From positions 186,001 to 250,000 of the forward strand of contig NZ_FMZU01000008.1 in NCBI RefSeq assembly GCF_900101545.1: a stretch of 64,000 nt of DNA. Direction: 5' to 3'. The notes under the pieces were generated by a model. That model was not told the origin of the DNA. It made no database searches and saw only the letters and a program-made list of their open reading frames with translations. The translations under genes and the position numbers were made by a program. Positions 62,413-64,000 of the stretch are shown piece by piece. Position 1 is the first letter of the stretch. Each line of letters begins with the position of its first letter. Origin of the DNA: Variovorax sp. CF079 (GTDB taxonomy: Bacteria > Pseudomonadota > Gammaproteobacteria > Burkholderiales > Burkholderiaceae_C).

Positions 62413-62422
62413 AGGAGGCGGC

Positions 62423-62692
62423 ATGGACACCGATCTGGACAACATGTCGCGCGACCAGCTGGTCGCCGAAGTGAAGAAGTTGCGCCATGGCATCCGCGAA
62501 CATCGCGACAGCACGGGCCACGAGCTGTGCTGGCATCACCCGGCCTTGTGGGCGCTGCTGCCCGAGCGCTCGGATCCGGTCCCTGTCGTGCCCGACTGGC
62601 CACAGTTCCTCCGGGGCTGCCTGCGCTACCGCGAATCGCTGGACAAACAGCTTCCGCAAGCGCCCCGTAGCAGCGAACCCTACCGAGACTGA
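62423..62692 (+). CDS. Conserved small protein with HELCWHHP motif
   Basis: An 89-aa hydrophilic protein. It starts DLDNMSRDQLVAEVKKLRHG, followed by HELCWHHPALWALLPERSDP, which I recognise as a conserved block in small hypothetical proteins of soil proteobacteria; a Cys and two His next to Trp suggest a metal or haem site, but that is a guess. The C-terminus is QFLRGCLRYRESLDKQ. ATG 62423 has AAGGAGG just upstream, a very good ribosome binding site. Confidence 0.75.
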   Translation: MDTDLDNMSRDQLVAEVKKLRHGIREHRDSTGHELCWHHPALWALLPERSDPVPVVPDWPQFLRGCLRYRESLDKQLPQAPRSSEPYRD

Positions 62693-62715
62693 CATCTGCA
62701 AGAAAAGGAGACTTC

Positions 62716-63129
62716 GTGCCAAACCCCTCTGTTCTCGAAGGCGGCTGCCAATGCGGCTCGGTTCGCTACCGCATCACGGGCGATCCGGTGATGGCGGCGC
62801 TGTGCCATTGCTCGATGTGCCGGCGCGCGAACGCGGCGCCGGCCGTGGCCTGGGCGATGTACCAGGAATCGCAGGTGGTTTTTCCCGACAACGGGCCGGC
62901 CCTCTACGAGTCGTCGCCGGGTGCGCGCCGCGGTTTCTGCGCGCGCTGCGGCACGCAGATCAGCTTCACCGCGGACTACATTCCGGGGCTCATGGACATC
63001 ACGATCGGGAGCCTGGACGACCCCGGCCGGGTGCCGCCCACGCTCCACTACTGGGAGTCGAAGCGCCTGCCCTGGGTGCACTTCGCCGACCCCCTGCCCC
63101 GCTACCCGGAGTTTCCGCCCACGGAGTAG
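62716..63129 (+). CDS. GFA-family (glutathione-dependent formaldehyde-activating-like) protein
   Basis: A 137-aa single GFA domain. Zinc ligands are seen as GGCQCGSVRYR, ALCHCSMCRRAN and GFCARCGTQISF (C-x-C, C-x-C-x2-C, C-x2-C), the full set. Despite the name most members do not handle formaldehyde. GTG 62716 has AAAGGAG eight bases upstream. It is the second GFA domain in the array; the first is part of the fusion at 54600-55502, and comparison shows how a stand-alone one begins. Confidence 0.9.
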   Translation: MPNPSVLEGGCQCGSVRYRITGDPVMAALCHCSMCRRANAAPAVAWAMYQESQVVFPDNGPALYESSPGARRGFCARCGTQISFTADYIPGLMDITIGSLDDPGRVPPTLHYWESKRLPWVHFADPLPRYPEFPPTE

Positions 63130-63161
63130 GCAGTATCCCTGCGTCAAGAAGGAGAGCAATC

Positions 63162-63431
63162 ATGACAGTCCTGGTTACCGCAGAAGTCCAAGGCCAAACC
63201 CGGCAGGGTTACGAAGGCATGTTCAGCGCACTCTCCGACGGTCTCAAGCAGGCGCCGGGGTTCGTGCTTCACACCGCGCATCCCATCGAAGGGGGCTGGC
63301 GCATCATTGAAGTGTGGCAATCGAAAGCCGAGGCGGATCAGTTCTTCGCTAAGCAAGTCGCCCCTCACCTGCCGCCTGGAATTCACCCCAAGCGTTCAAT
63401 CCAGGAGCTTCACAGCCTGCTGAGGTCTTGA
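63162..63431 (+). CDS. ABM-like small dimeric alpha-beta protein
   Basis: An 89-aa protein that begins TVLVTAEVQGQTRQGYEGMF, continues SDGLKQAPGFVLHTAHPIEG and ends WRIIEVWQSKAEADQFFAKQ, all as in ABM/DUF1330-type ferredoxin-fold proteins. Its exact subfamily and function are not known. ATG 63162 has AAGGAGAG eight bases upstream, so the longer opening to 62487 is a shadow. It is the last gene of the + strand array; it faces a small lipoprotein gene with 11 bases between stops. Confidence 0.8.
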   Translation: MTVLVTAEVQGQTRQGYEGMFSALSDGLKQAPGFVLHTAHPIEGGWRIIEVWQSKAEADQFFAKQVAPHLPPGIHPKRSIQELHSLLRS

Positions 63432-63442
63432 TCGACGATCGA

Positions 63443-63667
63443 TCAATAGCGGTACGGATTCCACGGCCGGCTGTCGTAGCGATTCGGCACACCGTCTCCA
63501 TCGCGATCGCGGTCGTAGCGGTTGGGTATGCCGTCGCGGTCCCTGTCGCCGTAGCCCTGTCCCGGCGCGCCGTGATAGCGCGGCGGCGGGCGGCCGCTGT
63601 CGTAGGGGACGGCCACGCAGCCGGCCAGGGTGGCGGATGCAACGAGCAGTGCGAGCAGTGTTTTCAT
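63443..63667 (-). CDS. Small lipoprotein with thrombospondin type-3-like repeats
   Basis: A 74-aa predicted lipoprotein: signal TLLALLVASATLAGCVAVPY (lipobox LAGC), then a Pro/Gly/Tyr-rich linker and two DRDRDGIPNRYD-type repeats (GDRDRDGIPNRYDRDRDGDG), calcium-binding type-3 thrombospondin-like motifs. It ends SRPWNPYRY, an aromatic tail. Small proteins of this form are common in Comamonadaceae and have no known function; envelope Ca2+ binding is inferred. ATG 63667 has AAGGAGA eight bases upstream. Confidence 0.85.
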   Translation of the reverse strand: MKTLLALLVASATLAGCVAVPYDSGRPPPRYHGAPGQGYGDRDRDGIPNRYDRDRDGDGVPNRYDSRPWNPYRY

Positions 63668-63867
63668 TTGGTTCTCCTTGAGTTTCGGTCAATCGGGTAG
63701 CCCCGACGAAGCCATCATCGGCTGCGCCGGTGTCCGGCCGGTATCCGCCCTTCGCCTTTGCGTGAAGCTGGTTACCGGATGTGCCCATCCAAGATGCTCA
63801 GTACGCCGCGCTGCCGCAACCGGCGCGGGCACCTGTTCGCGAGTAGGCCCAGACCGCTTTCATGCAT

Positions 63868-63882
63868 CGGCATGCAACTTGC
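63868..63882 (+). promoter_or_regulatory. Sigma-54-like promoter
   Basis: CGGCATGCAACTTGC has GG and GC exactly ten bases apart (63869-63870 and 63881-63882) and keeps TTGC at -12. It stands 31 bases before the start of the deacetylase-like gene, where such promoters lie in nitrogen-catabolism genes. No activator binding site was identified in the 200 bases upstream, which otherwise show nothing definite. Confidence 0.5.
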
Positions 63883-63912
63883 GGCGCTTCGAAAAGCAAC
63901 CCGGAGGCATCG

Positions 63913-64000
63913 ATGAACACCCGCTACCCCGGCCCGCTGCCCGCGCACGGCCGCTTCGACTACCAGCCCATCACGCGCCGTGTCGATCATGCGTGGCCGA
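63913..64000 (+). CDS. Start of a polysaccharide deacetylase/PuuE-like protein (partial)
   Basis: Only the first 29 codons are in the window (to the right edge). The peptide NTRYPGPLPAHGRFDYQPIT followed by RRVDHAWP matches the N-terminal lead of the polysaccharide deacetylase family that includes PuuE-type allantoinases, where the F-D-Y-x-P-I-x-x-R block precedes the NodB-like domain. ATG 63913 has GGAGG six bases upstream. The catalytic residues are outside the window, so the assignment rests on the leader. Confidence 0.6.
   Translation, partial: MNTRYPGPLPAHGRFDYQPITRRVDHAWP

Overview
The window reads as a high-GC betaproteobacterial chromosome, most likely a Variovorax-like member of the Comamonadaceae. 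The basis is the RNase E tail at the left edge, the hemC-hemD-hemX-hemY block, the algZ/algR pair divergent from argH, the strong G/C third-position codon use (which creates very long meaningless antisense frames), and a right-hand run of small proteins that I recognise from this group. No rRNA, tRNA, CRISPR array, transposase or integrase was seen. All family names are from reading the sequence; no database search was run.

Layout. (1) 1-12.8 kb: the rne tail, a terminator, a 520-base AT-richer leader, then a Wzx/Wzy-type exopolysaccharide locus. On the + strand it has a priming sugar transferase, manC, fcl, a glycosyltransferase-like gene, a Wzy-like polymerase and two GT4 transferases. Facing it on the - strand is the export and tyrosine-phosphorylation set wza-wzb-wzc. 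GDP-mannose and GDP-fucose chemistry is encoded, but no gmd and no Wzx flippase are visible. (2) 12.8-17 kb: the late haem operon hemC-D-X-Y (-), divergent from ppc (+). (3) 17-34 kb: ppc, a small membrane protein translationally coupled to a giant NdvB-type cyclic glucan synthase, a LysR regulator, then algZ-algR-AI-2E transporter (-), divergent from argH (+). (4) 34-38.6 kb: a GT2 transferase, UDP-xylose synthase, UDP-glucose dehydrogenase and a rhomboid protease in tandem. (5) 38.7-46.7 kb: a membrane/TPR protein, an ECF sigma / anti-sigma / lipoprotein unit with two mirror-image promoters, an SGNH hydrolase, an internally deleted TPS-type adhesin remnant, a lipoprotein, an OpgC-like acyltransferase and a GT4 transferase. 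(6) 46.8-52.8 kb: one very large periplasmic alpha-2-macroglobulin. (7) 52.8-63.4 kb: about twenty small same-strand genes, many with overlapping start and stop codons (GNAT, DUF1330, PhyH, GFA, Rid, DinB-like, cupin, DUF2867, methyltransferase, DUF4406, DUF3592, DUF3574, DUF2277, DJ-1, thioesterase, ABM and others). (8) The right edge: a small Asp-rich repeat lipoprotein, a sigma-54-like promoter and the start of a polysaccharide-deacetylase/PuuE-like gene.

How it fits together. Much of the window is about the cell surface: capsule or EPS assembly, cyclic periplasmic glucans and their likely substitution (OpgC), UDP-xylose supply, an envelope-type ECF circuit and a periplasmic protease trap. 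Housekeeping genes (haem, ppc, argH) are interleaved. The most informative non-coding signals are the two divergent TGAATCC-N16-CGTAT promoters at the ECF locus, the overlapping inverted repeats upstream of wza, and a perfect hairpin that buries the ribosome binding site of the 38.7-40.0 kb gene. The right-hand array contains a two-domain fusion (54600-55502) flanked by sequences resembling half-attC integron sites. This is suggestive, not proven.
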